A DNA stretch of 64,000 nt from Litoreibacter arenae DSM 19593 (GTDB lineage: Bacteria > Pseudomonadota > Alphaproteobacteria > Rhodobacterales > Rhodobacteraceae): positions 1,257,478 through 1,321,477 of the forward strand of contig NZ_KE557306.1 of assembly GCF_000442275.2 (NCBI RefSeq). The letters run 5' to 3'. Below are positions 42,544-51,500 of this stretch, one piece after another. The notes under the pieces were generated by a model that made no database searches, was not told the origin of the DNA, and worked only from the letters and a program-made list of their open reading frames with translations. Within the stretch, counting starts at the first letter, position 1. Every line of letters starts with the position of its first letter. A program made the position numbers and the translations under genes.

Positions 42544-43002
42544 ATGCAGACACGTGTCCACCTCACCTGGATCGAAGGGCGCATCGAGCGCTGGATCCGC
42601 TTCGGTCGGATGGCCGGGGAAACCATCCTGACGCGCACGGAAAAGCGCGTGGCCTTCGCCCCCGGCGCAATCTTCGCGCTCGTCCGCTGGTCGTCGAACG
42701 ACCACGGCACTGTTGAAAGCCGGATCGACATTCTGCGCGCCGTCGATGCAGGCGAGCCCTGCTCGACGGTGCCCTGTGTCACGCCAGGCGGAGAGCTTTT
42801 GCTGCGCCTCTCCGGCTGGCCCAAAGTCGAGGCGGCGCTTCGGTCCGTCGATATCGTGGAAAGCTATGGCATCGCGCCGGAAGATGTCTGCCCCGATCAT
42901 TGGCGGCACGTCCACAACCGCCTGACCGCGGCAATGGAGCCCCGTCCCTACACCCCTGCCCGGCATGCGGCATGGCTCAAACGACGCATGGTGACGACAT
43001 GA
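42544..43002 (+). CDS. DUF2840 family protein
   Basis: A 152-residue protein matching DUF2840, a family nearly confined to conjugative elements of alpha- and betaproteobacteria. Typical parts are LTWIEGRIERWIRFGR, FALVRWSSNDHGTVESRIDILRA and GWPKVEAALRSVDIVESYGI. Function is unknown. It starts four bases after the excisionase stop and overlaps the TraF-like gene by four bases, so the three are probably co-expressed when excision is turned on. Confidence 0.85.
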   Translation: MQTRVHLTWIEGRIERWIRFGRMAGETILTRTEKRVAFAPGAIFALVRWSSNDHGTVESRIDILRAVDAGEPCSTVPCVTPGGELLLRLSGWPKVEAALRSVDIVESYGIAPEDVCPDHWRHVHNRLTAAMEPRPYTPARHAAWLKRRMVTT

Positions 43003-43520
43003 GCGCGGCGGCCCCTCCCCTCCTCGCGGTCGGTTTGTCCCTCGGTCTGCTCGCAGCCGCACAGATCGACCGCGCACCGCGTCTTATCTGGAACGCCTCA
43101 GCAAGCGTGCCGGTCGGACTTTACGTTGTTCGAGCGTCAAACCCGCCATCGCTGGGCGATCTTGTTGCCGTGCGCCTGCCGGAAGACCTGTCATCCTGGG
43201 TGGTTGAGCGCGGTTATGTCGGTGCGGATACCTTGCTGTTGAAACGCATCGCGGCCGTCTCCGGCATGAACGTCTGTCGCGATTGTCTCGATATCACCCT
43301 CGACGGTACCGTTTTTGCCGAGGCAGCATCGGCTGACCAACAGGGCCGCCCGCTTCCCCGTTGGACGGGATGTGTCACGCTCGGCTCGGACGAGGTTTTC
43401 CTGCTCCTTGCTGGTGTCGCAAACAGCCTCGATGGACGCTATTTCGGGCCTTTGTCAGCGGACACGATCCTCGGGCGTGCCATCCCTCTTTGGACATTTG
43501 GAGGGGCGGCAGATGCGTAG
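42999..43520 (+). CDS. traF: TraF-like S26 family signal peptidase
   Basis: A 173-residue inner-membrane serine protease of the TraF type, which matures the conjugative pilin (in RP4 it cyclises TrbC). An N-terminal membrane anchor (LLAVGLSLGLLAAAQI) is followed by the catalytic serine in ASASVPVGLYVV and lysine in LLLKRIAAVSG. A C-terminal TLGSDEVFLLL...SLDGRYFGPL completes the fold. It overlaps its neighbours at both ends. TrbC (57168) is the likely substrate. Confidence 0.9.
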   Translation: MSAAAPPLLAVGLSLGLLAAAQIDRAPRLIWNASASVPVGLYVVRASNPPSLGDLVAVRLPEDLSSWVVERGYVGADTLLLKRIAAVSGMNVCRDCLDITLDGTVFAEAASADQQGRPLPRWTGCVTLGSDEVFLLLAGVANSLDGRYFGPLSADTILGRAIPLWTFGGAADA

Positions 43521-44217
43521 TCTTGAACGCGGTCACTGCCGTCAGCACGCGGGCGTCACGACCGCGCTTGTACTGATCCTCTGCACGCCGATCACCATGG
43601 CACCGTCCGCCGTGATCGCTCAGGACCGCAGTGTTCCAGCATCTGAGCAGCAAACCATCGACATCCATATCTCAGAAGCCGCGCGCTGGTTCGGCATCCC
43701 GCAGCCCTGGATCCGTGCCGTTATGGAGGTCGAGAGTGCGGGCAATCCGCGCGCGGTGAGCCACGCGGGCGCCATGGGGCTTATGCAGATCATGCCCGGC
43801 ACCTGGACCGAATTGCGCGCAGCCCACCGGCTTGGCGATGACCCCTTCGATCCACGCGATAACATCCTGGCCGGTACCGCCTATCTACGGCAGATGTACG
43901 ACCGGTTCGGGTCGCCCGGTTTTCTCGCGGCCTACAACGCTGGTCCTGCACGGTACCAGAACCACCTTGATACCGGACGCGCCCTGCCGCTTGAAACTCG
44001 CAATTACCTCACCATCCTCGCGCCACTCATCGCCGATGGGACCGACGTCGCGCGGGCAGTCAGCCGCCCGCACAGGACGGAGGACTGGCGCGACGCCTCG
44101 CTGTTCGTGGCAACGGCTGAGGCGGGTCAAACCCCGGGTGATGACACCCAACGGATTGCGTCTGACGCATCTCAATACGGCATCTTCGTGCCTCTCAGCC
44201 GGGGGCGAACGCCATGA
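43513..44217 (+). CDS. Lytic transglycosylase (SLT domain)
   Basis: A 234-residue exported enzyme that opens peptidoglycan locally for the mating channel. A signal segment ends near ALVLILCTPITMAPSAVIAQ. The SLT domain has the catalytic Glu in AVMEVESAGNPRAVSHAGAMGLMQIMPGTW and the YNAGPARYQNHL end motif. The start at 43513 overlaps the TraF-like gene by eight bases. VirB1-like genes in this position are normal for the family. Confidence 0.9.
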   Translation: MRSLERGHCRQHAGVTTALVLILCTPITMAPSAVIAQDRSVPASEQQTIDIHISEAARWFGIPQPWIRAVMEVESAGNPRAVSHAGAMGLMQIMPGTWTELRAAHRLGDDPFDPRDNILAGTAYLRQMYDRFGSPGFLAAYNAGPARYQNHLDTGRALPLETRNYLTILAPLIADGTDVARAVSRPHRTEDWRDASLFVATAEAGQTPGDDTQRIASDASQYGIFVPLSRGRTP

Positions 44218-44464
44218 TCCGCGGAATCGCACCATGGAGAAGTCCGGAATGCCCGGGCGCAGGAATGTGCCGGAGAGGGTCGACGCGCAGGGTCTCAACA
44301 GAAAGAGCGCGAGATAAAAGAGGTGCCGCAAGCGGACCTCAAGCTGTTGTTTCTCTGCGAGGATTTGCGCGGCACATCCAAGCTGCATGCCGCAGGACTT
44401 CATTTAAATTACTGATTTTGCGATATTCTTTGTGCGGCAGCATGTTCTGCGAGCGAGTGCGGCC
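44218..44464. other. Candidate origin of transfer region
   Basis: A 247-base gap before the relaxase holds a hairpin GAGGT-g-CCGC-aa-GCGG-ACCTC (44320-44340) and an inverted repeat GCGGCA...TGCCGC (44369-44374 and 44388-44393). An AT-rich tract follows (TTTAAATTACTGATTTTGCG, from 44404). oriT usually lies just upstream of the relaxase gene. A weak 84-codon frame here (44214-44468) was not called. Confidence 0.4.
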
Positions 44465-46222
44465 ATGACCCGGCGCGACGACGACCTTCGTATCCGGCCC
44501 GGACGTATCCGCGACGGCGGCAGAACCTCAAAGCAACCGACACGTTTCGTCAACGAGGTCATGCGAGCTGCGCGGAAATCCGGACATACCGGCTATCGTA
44601 TCGGCGCGGGCAGCACGCGCTCCGGCAACGCCGCTTTCGGGCGTGGACGGTTTGCCCGAACCGCCAAAGGTCTGACCCGCACGTCCCGGCGCGTCGTCGT
44701 GAAGGCTCGCATCGTACGGCACCAGGGCAAGCGCTTTCGCTCCGCGCCCATGGCCAAACATCTCGGCTACCTGCAGCGCGACGGCGTCGGGCAGGACGGG
44801 CGCGACGCAGACTTGTTTGGGCCTGAAAGCAATGATCTCGACCGGGGCGGCTTTGCGGCGCGCTGCGAAGACGACCGGCATCATTTCCGGTTCATCATCT
44901 CGCCGGAAGACGCGGGCGATCTCGAGGATCTGCACGCCTTCACCCGGGATCTGATGGCCCGAGCCGAACGGGATCTCGGCACAACACTCGACTGGGTCGC
45001 CGTCGATCACTGGAACACCGACAATCCGCATATCCACATTTTGGTGCGTGGAAAGGCCGACGATGGCCGCGATCTCGTCATCTCGCGTGACTACATCAGC
45101 CGGGGGCTTCGAGCGCGCGCAGAAGACCTCGTACAACTGGAACTGGGCCCCCGCAGCGCGCGGGAGATTTCCCAAGCGCTCGAAACGCAGGTCACAGCGG
45201 AACGCTGGACTGATCTGGACCGGGGCCTACGATCCCTGGCGGACGATCATGCCGGCATCGCCGACCTGCGGCGCGGCACGCCGGAGCCCCGCGATCCGGC
45301 GCTGCGCCGCTTGATGATCGGGCGTGCCCAGACACTGGAGAGGCTCGGGCTGGCCGAACAAATCGCCCCTGCCGTCTGGGAGTTGAAACCGAATGCTGAA
45401 GACACTCTACGAGAGCTTGGGATGCGCGGCGACATCATCAAACGGATGCACCGCGCCATGGGCGCCGAGCGCCACCGCGCGGCGGTGGATTTCGCCATCG
45501 AAGGCACGCCCACCGCGCCAATCCTCGGGCGGCTCGTGGAACGCGGCTTTCATGACGACCACGCCGGCACCGGCTACGCGATCATCGACGGCGTTGACGG
45601 TCGCGTACATCACCTACGCTTCCAGGATCTCGATGCGACCGGCGACACACCGCAAGGTGGCATTGTCGAAACCCGGCTTTGGACAGGAAAGACCGACCGA
45701 GAACCACAACTGTCGCTTGTCGGTCGTTCCGATCTATCGCTGGCCGCCCAGATCGAGGCGGATGGCGCCACCTGGCTCGACCGCCTGCATCTTGCCCGGG
45801 ACCGCGCGCCGCTGAGTGGTGCCGGATTTGGCGCAGAGGTTCGCCAAGCATTGGAGCGGCGCGCGGATCACCTAGTCGCCGAAGGCCTCGCCCGACGGCA
45901 AGGTCAACGGGTCACCTTTGCCCGCGATCTGCTGGCCACCCTGCGCAACCGCGAACTGGACGCCATCGCTCAAGACCTCAGCACACAAACCGGCCTCCCC
46001 CGTTACAAGCCGACCGAGGGCGAGCCCATCGCAGGGACGTTTCGCCAACGCCTCGATCTCGCATCGGGCCGCTTCGCCATGATCGACGATGGTCTCGGCT
46101 TCTCGCTCGTCCCCTGGACCCCGCAACTCGAACGCCATCTCGGCCAGACCGTCACAGGCACGATGACGCCCGGCGGCGGGATCGACTGGAGCCTCGGGCG
46201 CAAGCGCGGGCTGAGCCTCTGA
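44465..46222 (+). CDS. rlxS: DUF3363-type relaxase (RlxS/VirD2-like)
   Basis: A 585-residue relaxase that nicks oriT and pilots the transferred strand. Metal-binding histidines are His182 (AVDHWNTDNP) and His189/His191 (PHIHILVRG). A tyrosine in HLGYLQRDG (about Tyr102) is the likely nucleophile, and the HHFRFIISPEDAGDL segment is typical. The C-terminal half is the DUF3363 region (GYAIIDGVDGRVHHLRF, RFAMIDDGLGFSLVPW). It starts at ATG 44465, 17 bases upstream of traG after its stop. In ICEMlSymR7A the equivalent is RlxS. Confidence 0.88.
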   Translation: MTRRDDDLRIRPGRIRDGGRTSKQPTRFVNEVMRAARKSGHTGYRIGAGSTRSGNAAFGRGRFARTAKGLTRTSRRVVVKARIVRHQGKRFRSAPMAKHLGYLQRDGVGQDGRDADLFGPESNDLDRGGFAARCEDDRHHFRFIISPEDAGDLEDLHAFTRDLMARAERDLGTTLDWVAVDHWNTDNPHIHILVRGKADDGRDLVISRDYISRGLRARAEDLVQLELGPRSAREISQALETQVTAERWTDLDRGLRSLADDHAGIADLRRGTPEPRDPALRRLMIGRAQTLERLGLAEQIAPAVWELKPNAEDTLRELGMRGDIIKRMHRAMGAERHRAAVDFAIEGTPTAPILGRLVERGFHDDHAGTGYAIIDGVDGRVHHLRFQDLDATGDTPQGGIVETRLWTGKTDREPQLSLVGRSDLSLAAQIEADGATWLDRLHLARDRAPLSGAGFGAEVRQALERRADHLVAEGLARRQGQRVTFARDLLATLRNRELDAIAQDLSTQTGLPRYKPTEGEPIAGTFRQRLDLASGRFAMIDDGLGFSLVPWTPQLERHLGQTVTGTMTPGGGIDWSLGRKRGLSL

Positions 46223-46239
46223 GCAGAAAGGACATCACC

Positions 46240-48234
46240 ATGAGCCGTCAGGACACGTCATCGGCCACCAAGATCCTCTGGGGCCAGATCATCATCGTCA
46301 GCATCGTGGCGCTGCTCTTCGTCTGGGCGGCGACACAATGGGTCGCGTTTCGTCTGGGGTTCCAACCCCAGCTTGGCGCACCTCTCACCGCCCTGTTCGG
46401 CCTGCCGATCTATCGCCCGTGGCAGGTCTTCACCTGGTGGTACTGGTACGACGCCTACGCGCCCCGCGTCTTCATGGAAGGAGCCGCGATCGCCGGCGCA
46501 GGCGGGATCGCCTCCATTGCCGTTGCGATCTTGCTATCGGTCCTGCGGGCGCGCGAGGCGAGCGATGTGACAACCTATGGCTCGGCCAGATGGGCAGGCC
46601 TCAAGGATATCATCGCCGCCAGGCTGTTCGCGGAAGACGGGGTCGTACTGGGCCGTCTCGACAAGCGCTACCTCCGGCATGACGGCCCGGAACACGTGCT
46701 GTGCTTCGCCCCCACCCGTTCCGGCAAGGGCGTCGGCCTGGTGATCCCAAGCCTGCTGACCTGGCCCGGCTCCGCGATTGTCCACGACATCAAGGGCGAG
46801 AACTGGCAGCTGACGTCCGGATGGCGGGCGCGGTTCGGGCGCGTCCTGCTCTTCGATCCGACCAACGGGGCCAGCGCCGCCTACAATCCGCTGCTCGAGG
46901 TCCGCCGCGGCGAGCGCGAGGTGCGGGACGTGCAAAACATCGCGGATATCCTCGTCGATCCCGAAGGCCAGCTCGAGCGGCGGAACCATTGGGAGAAGAC
47001 CAGCCATTCCCTTCTGGTCGGCGCGATCCTGCATGTTCTCTATGCCGAGAAGGACAAGACACTGGCAGGCGTCGCCGCCTTCCTGTCTGATCCGCGACGT
47101 CCCATCGCCGCCACGCTGACTGCGATGATGCGCACGCCCCATCTCGGTGATCGCCCGCATCCTGTTGTCGCTCAGGCCGCGCGCGAGCTGCTGAACAAAT
47201 CCGAGAACGAACGCTCCGGTGTTCTCTCCACGGCCATGTCCTTCCTCAGTCTCTACCGCGACCCCGTGATCGCCGCCGTGACCCGACGCTGCGACTGGCG
47301 GATCGATGATCTCGTCTCGGATGATCGGCCGCTCACCCTCTACCTCGTGGTACCCCCATCGGACATTTCCCGCACGAAACCGCTGGTCCGGCTGATCCTG
47401 AACCAGATCGGCCGCCGTCTGACCGAAGACCTGCACAACACCAACTGCAAGCACCGCCTTCTGTTCATGCTCGACGAGTTCCCCGCCCTCGGGCGCCTCG
47501 ACTTCTTTGAAAGCCAACTGGCCTTCATGGCGGGCTACGGTCTCAAGGCGTTTCTGATCGCCCAGTCGCTGAACCAGATCGAGAAGGCCTATGGCCAGAA
47601 CAACGCCATCCTGGACAACTGCCATGTCCGCGTCGCATTCGCGACCAATGACGAGCGCACGGCGAAGCGCCTGTCCGACGCCCTCGGCACCACAACCGAA
47701 CTGCGCGCGATGAAGAACTATGCCGGGCACCGTCTGTCGCCCTGGCTCGGACATCTGATGGTCTCGCGCCAAGAAACCGCCCGCGCCTTGCTGACCCCCG
47801 GCGAGATCATGCAACTGCCGCCCGACGACGAAATCATCCTCGTGTCGGGCGCGGCCCCGATCCGGGCGCAGAAAGTGCGGTACTTTCGCGACGCGCAATT
47901 GCTGGCGAGAATCCAAAAGCCGCCTATCGTCGAAGCATCTGCAGCAATAAGCACAGCGGGAACCGATGATTGGAGCAGTCTTCAGCCGGTCGCACGGCCT
48001 CAGGAAACTGCCACGAACAAGCCCGCTGACGATGCAGATGGCGGCATCCGACGAGAGCCTGAAATCCCAGAACATGAAGATGTGGCGCCTGAGATGCCGT
48101 TCCCGCGCGAGGAATTCGCCGCCCTCGAAGACGAACCTGACGACGAGGCCCAACGCGCCCGCGCCATGCAGACCCGGTTCCGCACCGTGGCGCGTCAAGC
48201 GGCCCTCGATCCGGATGATGGCATCGATCTGTGA
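46240..48234 (+). CDS. traG: TraG-type coupling protein (VirD4 family)
   Basis: A 664-residue inner-membrane ATPase that brings the relaxase-DNA complex to the mating channel. Two N-terminal spans (about 12-33 and 84-103) precede the Walker A motif APTRSGKGVGLV (about 158-168). Later come LFMLDEFPALGRLDFFE (Walker B), AYGQNNAILDNCHVRVAFAT and the TraG end LPPDDEIILVSGAAPIRAQK. Length is normal. It follows the relaxase at once and precedes a ribbon-helix-helix gene by nine bases. Confidence 0.93.
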   Translation: MSRQDTSSATKILWGQIIIVSIVALLFVWAATQWVAFRLGFQPQLGAPLTALFGLPIYRPWQVFTWWYWYDAYAPRVFMEGAAIAGAGGIASIAVAILLSVLRAREASDVTTYGSARWAGLKDIIAARLFAEDGVVLGRLDKRYLRHDGPEHVLCFAPTRSGKGVGLVIPSLLTWPGSAIVHDIKGENWQLTSGWRARFGRVLLFDPTNGASAAYNPLLEVRRGEREVRDVQNIADILVDPEGQLERRNHWEKTSHSLLVGAILHVLYAEKDKTLAGVAAFLSDPRRPIAATLTAMMRTPHLGDRPHPVVAQAARELLNKSENERSGVLSTAMSFLSLYRDPVIAAVTRRCDWRIDDLVSDDRPLTLYLVVPPSDISRTKPLVRLILNQIGRRLTEDLHNTNCKHRLLFMLDEFPALGRLDFFESQLAFMAGYGLKAFLIAQSLNQIEKAYGQNNAILDNCHVRVAFATNDERTAKRLSDALGTTTELRAMKNYAGHRLSPWLGHLMVSRQETARALLTPGEIMQLPPDDEIILVSGAAPIRAQKVRYFRDAQLLARIQKPPIVEASAAISTAGTDDWSSLQPVARPQETATNKPADDADGGIRREPEIPEHEDVAPEMPFPREEFAALEDEPDDEAQRARAMQTRFRTVARQAALDPDDGIDL

Positions 48235-48243
48235 GGTGACGAC

Positions 48244-48672
48244 ATGAAGAAAGCCAAGATCACCGCCTATGTCGACGCAGCCCTCTTCGATGAAATCGAC
48301 GCACTGGCAGCACGGCGGCGCGTCCCCAAAACCCAAGTAGTCGAGGCGGCCCTGGCGTCGTTCCTCTCCCCCGACAGCGCCGAACAGAGCGAGGCCGCGA
48401 TCGTCCGGAGGCTCGACCGCCTGACAAGGTCGCTCGAGCGGCTGGAACGCGACCAGGAAATCACAACCGAGGCGTTGGCGCTGTTCGTCCGCTTCTGGCT
48501 CACGACGACACCCCCTTTGCCGGATGACACCTATTCAGCGGCCAAGGCGAAGGGAAAGGAGCGGTATGGAGGCTTCGTCGAGACGCTGGCGCGGCGGTTG
48601 GGCAAAGGCACCACACTGATGAAGGAACTTTCGCGAGACCTGCGTGGCTCGGTGGATGAACATTCCTCCTGA
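48244..48672 (+). CDS. CopG/ribbon-helix-helix protein
   Basis: A 142-residue protein. The N-terminal ribbon-helix-helix is KKAKITAYVDAALFDEIDALAARRRVPKTQVVEAALASFL; a coiled-coil-like middle (RRLDRLTRSLERLERDQEITTEALAL) and a conserved end (KERYGGFVETLARRLGKGTTLMKELSRDL) follow. In this ICE family it lies between traG and trbB and may regulate the trb operon. Here its contact with trbB is broken by a 7.5 kb insertion. Confidence 0.85.
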   Translation: MKKAKITAYVDAALFDEIDALAARRRVPKTQVVEAALASFLSPDSAEQSEAAIVRRLDRLTRSLERLERDQEITTEALALFVRFWLTTTPPLPDDTYSAAKAKGKERYGGFVETLARRLGKGTTLMKELSRDLRGSVDEHSS

Positions 48673-49034
48673 TTTAATGTTTCAGGAGCGCTATCGGTAG
48701 CTGAACTGCTGAAGCATACTCGGATCGAGATCACCCTACGCGATGCCGTTCAGATCGATTTGCCGCTGCGAGCCGGGGTGAAGGTTGTGGGCGAGATGCT
48801 GAAGCCACGGCTGAAAGTCGTGGGTGGTCGCGAGGATGCAGGCTCACTGTCCACCATCGACTTCTGACAGTTAATCCCGTCAACCTGAAGTTTCATCCCG
48901 ATATGCGCCTGTGCGGCGTTGATTGCGGCCGTTAACCGTTGCCGAACACCTGACTTCCCGTCTAAGGTCTGCAAACTAAAGATTTATTCGATTTGCTGCT
49001 CTTGTGGCGTTTCGCGCAGTCGGGAAACATCTCA
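48673..49034. other. Junction of backbone with the restriction-modification insert
   Basis: A 362-base stretch with no good gene. The copG frame stays open for 64 codons past its stop (to 48867), with GALSVAELLKHTRIEITLRD and VVGEMLKPRLKVVGG, but this matches no recognised family and has no start. It may be a remnant of displaced DNA. The last 150 bases are lower in GC and hold the hsdR promoter. Confidence 0.45.
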
Positions 49035-51497
49035 ATGGACAAACGATCACTCAGTGAGCGTGATATTTGCACGAAGTACATAACACCGGCACTTCGCCGA
49101 GCGGGCTGGGATGAATTAAACCAAATCCGGGAAGAGGTCAGCTTTACCAAGGGTCGAATAATTGTTCGAGGAAAGTTGGTGAGCCGCGGAAAGGGAAAAC
49201 GGGCTGATTACATCCTTTCCGTTAAACCGAATATTCCGATCGCGATAATTGAAGCGAAAGAAAATACCCAAGCTATTAGCGCTGGGCTGCAACAGGGTTT
49301 GGAATACGCAGAAACGCTGGGGATTCCGTTTGTTTTTTCTTCGAATGGCGACGGCTTTATCCTTCATGACCGAACTGGCATGAGCCCCACTCCTGAGGTC
49401 ACGCTATCGCTGGACCAGTTTCCATCGCCTGCGGAGCTCTGGGCACGATATTGCCAGTGGAAAGGCTTGTCTGACGATGCTTCTACCGTAGCCCTGCAGG
49501 ATTATTTTGACGACGGCAGCGGCAAGACTCCGCGCTATTACCAGGTAAACGCTGTAAACTCTGCTATTGAGGCGATCGCAAAAGGACAGGATCGCGTTCT
49601 GTTGGTAATGGCCACCGGGACCGGCAAGACTTACACGGCCTTTCAGATCATCTGGCGGCTTTGGAAGGCGGGCCAGAAAAAGCGCATCCTGTTTTTGGCT
49701 GATCGCAACGTGCTGATCGACCAAACGATGGTGAACGACTTCCGCCCATTCGCGGGCACTATGGCCAAACTGTCGACGCAAGCCAAAACAATTGAACGCG
49801 CGGATGGCACGTCAACTGATTTGACGCTAGCTTTGGACAAGCGTCGCCGGATCGATACCTCATACGAAATCTACCTCGGCCTATACCAGGCGATTACGGG
49901 TCCAGATGAAAGCCAAAAGCTCTATAAAGAGTTTTCGCGGGATTTCTTCGATCTGATCGTGATCGACGAGTGCCACCGGGGCAGTGCCGCTGACGATTCC
50001 GCCTGGCGGGAAATCCTCGACCACTTCACTTCAGCGACCCAGATCGGTTTGACCGCCACGCCGAAGGAGACTGAGTATGCCTCCAACATCGATTATTTTG
50101 GCGCGCCCGTTTACAGCTATTCGCTGAAACAGGGCATCCGCGACGGCTTCCTGGCCCCCTATAAGGTGATCAAAGTTCACATCGACCGCGACGTGCAGGG
50201 CTATCGACCCGTGCAGGGGCAACTCGACAGAGACGGCGAAGAGGTCGAGGACCGCATCTACAACATCAAGGATTTCGACCGAACGCTGGTTTTGGACGAT
50301 CGCACCAAGCTGGTCGCGCAGAAGGTTTCGGAGTTTCTAAAGCAGAGCGGCGATCGGATGGCCAAGACGATCGTCTTTTGTGTGGATCAGGAGCACGCGG
50401 CGCGAATGCGGCAGGCGCTCATCAATGAAAACGCCGATCTGGTAGCACAAAACCATCGCTACGTCATGCGTATCACCGGCAACGACAAAGAGGGCCTCGA
50501 CCAACTTGGTAACTTTATCGACCCAGAAGCGCCCTATCCGGTGATCGTGACAACTTCACGGCTTCTCTCGACCGGTGTCGATGCGCAAACCTGTCGTCTG
50601 ATCGTCCTCGATCGTGAAGTTGGGTCAATGACCGAGTTCAAGCAGATCGTTGGTCGCGGCACCCGTGTGCATGAGGACACCCAAAAGCTGTTCTTCACAG
50701 TCATGGATTTCCGAGGCTCAACGAGCCATTTCGCTGACCCGGAATTCGATGGGGAGCCGGTTCAAATTTACCAACCCGGCCCTGATGACCCGATAACACC
50801 ACCAGATGATGCCCCGCAGACGGACGATGAAGGCGCTCCCTTGTCACCGGAACCGGATGATGATGAAACCGTGCTGATTGACCCAATCGATCCACTCGAC
50901 CCGCTTGGTGGCAACACTGGCGGCGGCCCGATCCGCAAGGTTTACGTCGATGGGGTCGGCGCGGTCATCGTGGCTGAACGCGTTGAATACCTCGACGAGA
51001 ACGGCAAGCTGGTCACAGAGTCTTTGCGCGATTACACTCGCAAGGCCCTGAAACGGCAGTTTGCCAGCCTTGATGATTTCCTCAAGCGCTGGAATGGTGA
51101 AGGTCGCAAGCAAGCCGTGTTCGAGGAATTGGCAGCCGAAGGCCTGCCGCTCGGTGTCATCGCTGCGGAACTTGGCAAGGATCTCGACCCATTCGACCTG
51201 ATCTGCCACATCGCCTTTGACGCAAAACCCCTGACGCGGCGTGAGCGGGCCGAAAGCGTCAAAAAACGCGATGTATTCACTAAATACGGCCCCCAGGCAA
51301 AGGCCGTTCTCGAAGCCCTGCTGGAAAAATATGCCGATGAGGGCGTCATGAACCTCGACGATCTTGGCGTCCTGAAGATTGCGCCATTCAGTGGCATGGG
51401 AAGTGTGGTTGAACTCGTTCGCGCTTTCGGTGGAAAACCCGGGTTCGAACAGGCCGTTCACGACCTGCAATCTGCCATTTACGAAGAAAGCGCATAA
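49035..51497 (+). CDS. hsdR: Type I restriction enzyme subunit R (EcoEI-like)
   Basis: An 820-residue ATP-driven translocase and nuclease subunit. The nuclease motif is Asp58 with Glu73-x-Lys75 (ADYILSVKPN...AIIEAKENT). Helicase motifs are MATGTGKTYTAFQI (about 192-205), VIDECHRGSAADD (DECH at 311-314), GLTATPKET and QIVGRGTRVHEDT. The C-terminal part is the EcoEI_R_C-type domain. MDKRSLSERDICTKYI is preferred to an ATG 14 codons upstream. It leads an operon hsdR-hsdM-hsdS-MBL with 3-base or overlapping joints. Confidence 0.92.
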   Translation: MDKRSLSERDICTKYITPALRRAGWDELNQIREEVSFTKGRIIVRGKLVSRGKGKRADYILSVKPNIPIAIIEAKENTQAISAGLQQGLEYAETLGIPFVFSSNGDGFILHDRTGMSPTPEVTLSLDQFPSPAELWARYCQWKGLSDDASTVALQDYFDDGSGKTPRYYQVNAVNSAIEAIAKGQDRVLLVMATGTGKTYTAFQIIWRLWKAGQKKRILFLADRNVLIDQTMVNDFRPFAGTMAKLSTQAKTIERADGTSTDLTLALDKRRRIDTSYEIYLGLYQAITGPDESQKLYKEFSRDFFDLIVIDECHRGSAADDSAWREILDHFTSATQIGLTATPKETEYASNIDYFGAPVYSYSLKQGIRDGFLAPYKVIKVHIDRDVQGYRPVQGQLDRDGEEVEDRIYNIKDFDRTLVLDDRTKLVAQKVSEFLKQSGDRMAKTIVFCVDQEHAARMRQALINENADLVAQNHRYVMRITGNDKEGLDQLGNFIDPEAPYPVIVTTSRLLSTGVDAQTCRLIVLDREVGSMTEFKQIVGRGTRVHEDTQKLFFTVMDFRGSTSHFADPEFDGEPVQIYQPGPDDPITPPDDAPQTDDEGAPLSPEPDDDETVLIDPIDPLDPLGGNTGGGPIRKVYVDGVGAVIVAERVEYLDENGKLVTESLRDYTRKALKRQFASLDDFLKRWNGEGRKQAVFEELAAEGLPLGVIAAELGKDLDPFDLICHIAFDAKPLTRRERAESVKKRDVFTKYGPQAKAVLEALLEKYADEGVMNLDDLGVLKIAPFSGMGSVVELVRAFGGKPGFEQAVHDLQSAIYEESA

Positions 51498-51500
51498 CCA

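Noticed and set aside
44214-44468. An 84-codon frame starting at the stop of the lytic transglycosylase
   Set aside because: The ATGA overlap is suggestive, but the product is Arg/Ser-rich without family features and runs over the relaxase start and the likely oriT.
46534-48336. A 600-codon minus-strand frame opposite traG
   Set aside because: Antisense of the coupling protein gene, no family features.
48673-48867. In-frame extension of the ribbon-helix-helix gene past its stop
   Set aside because: An open frame of 64 codons is not rare here, the normal family end is before the stop, and no read-through signal is seen.
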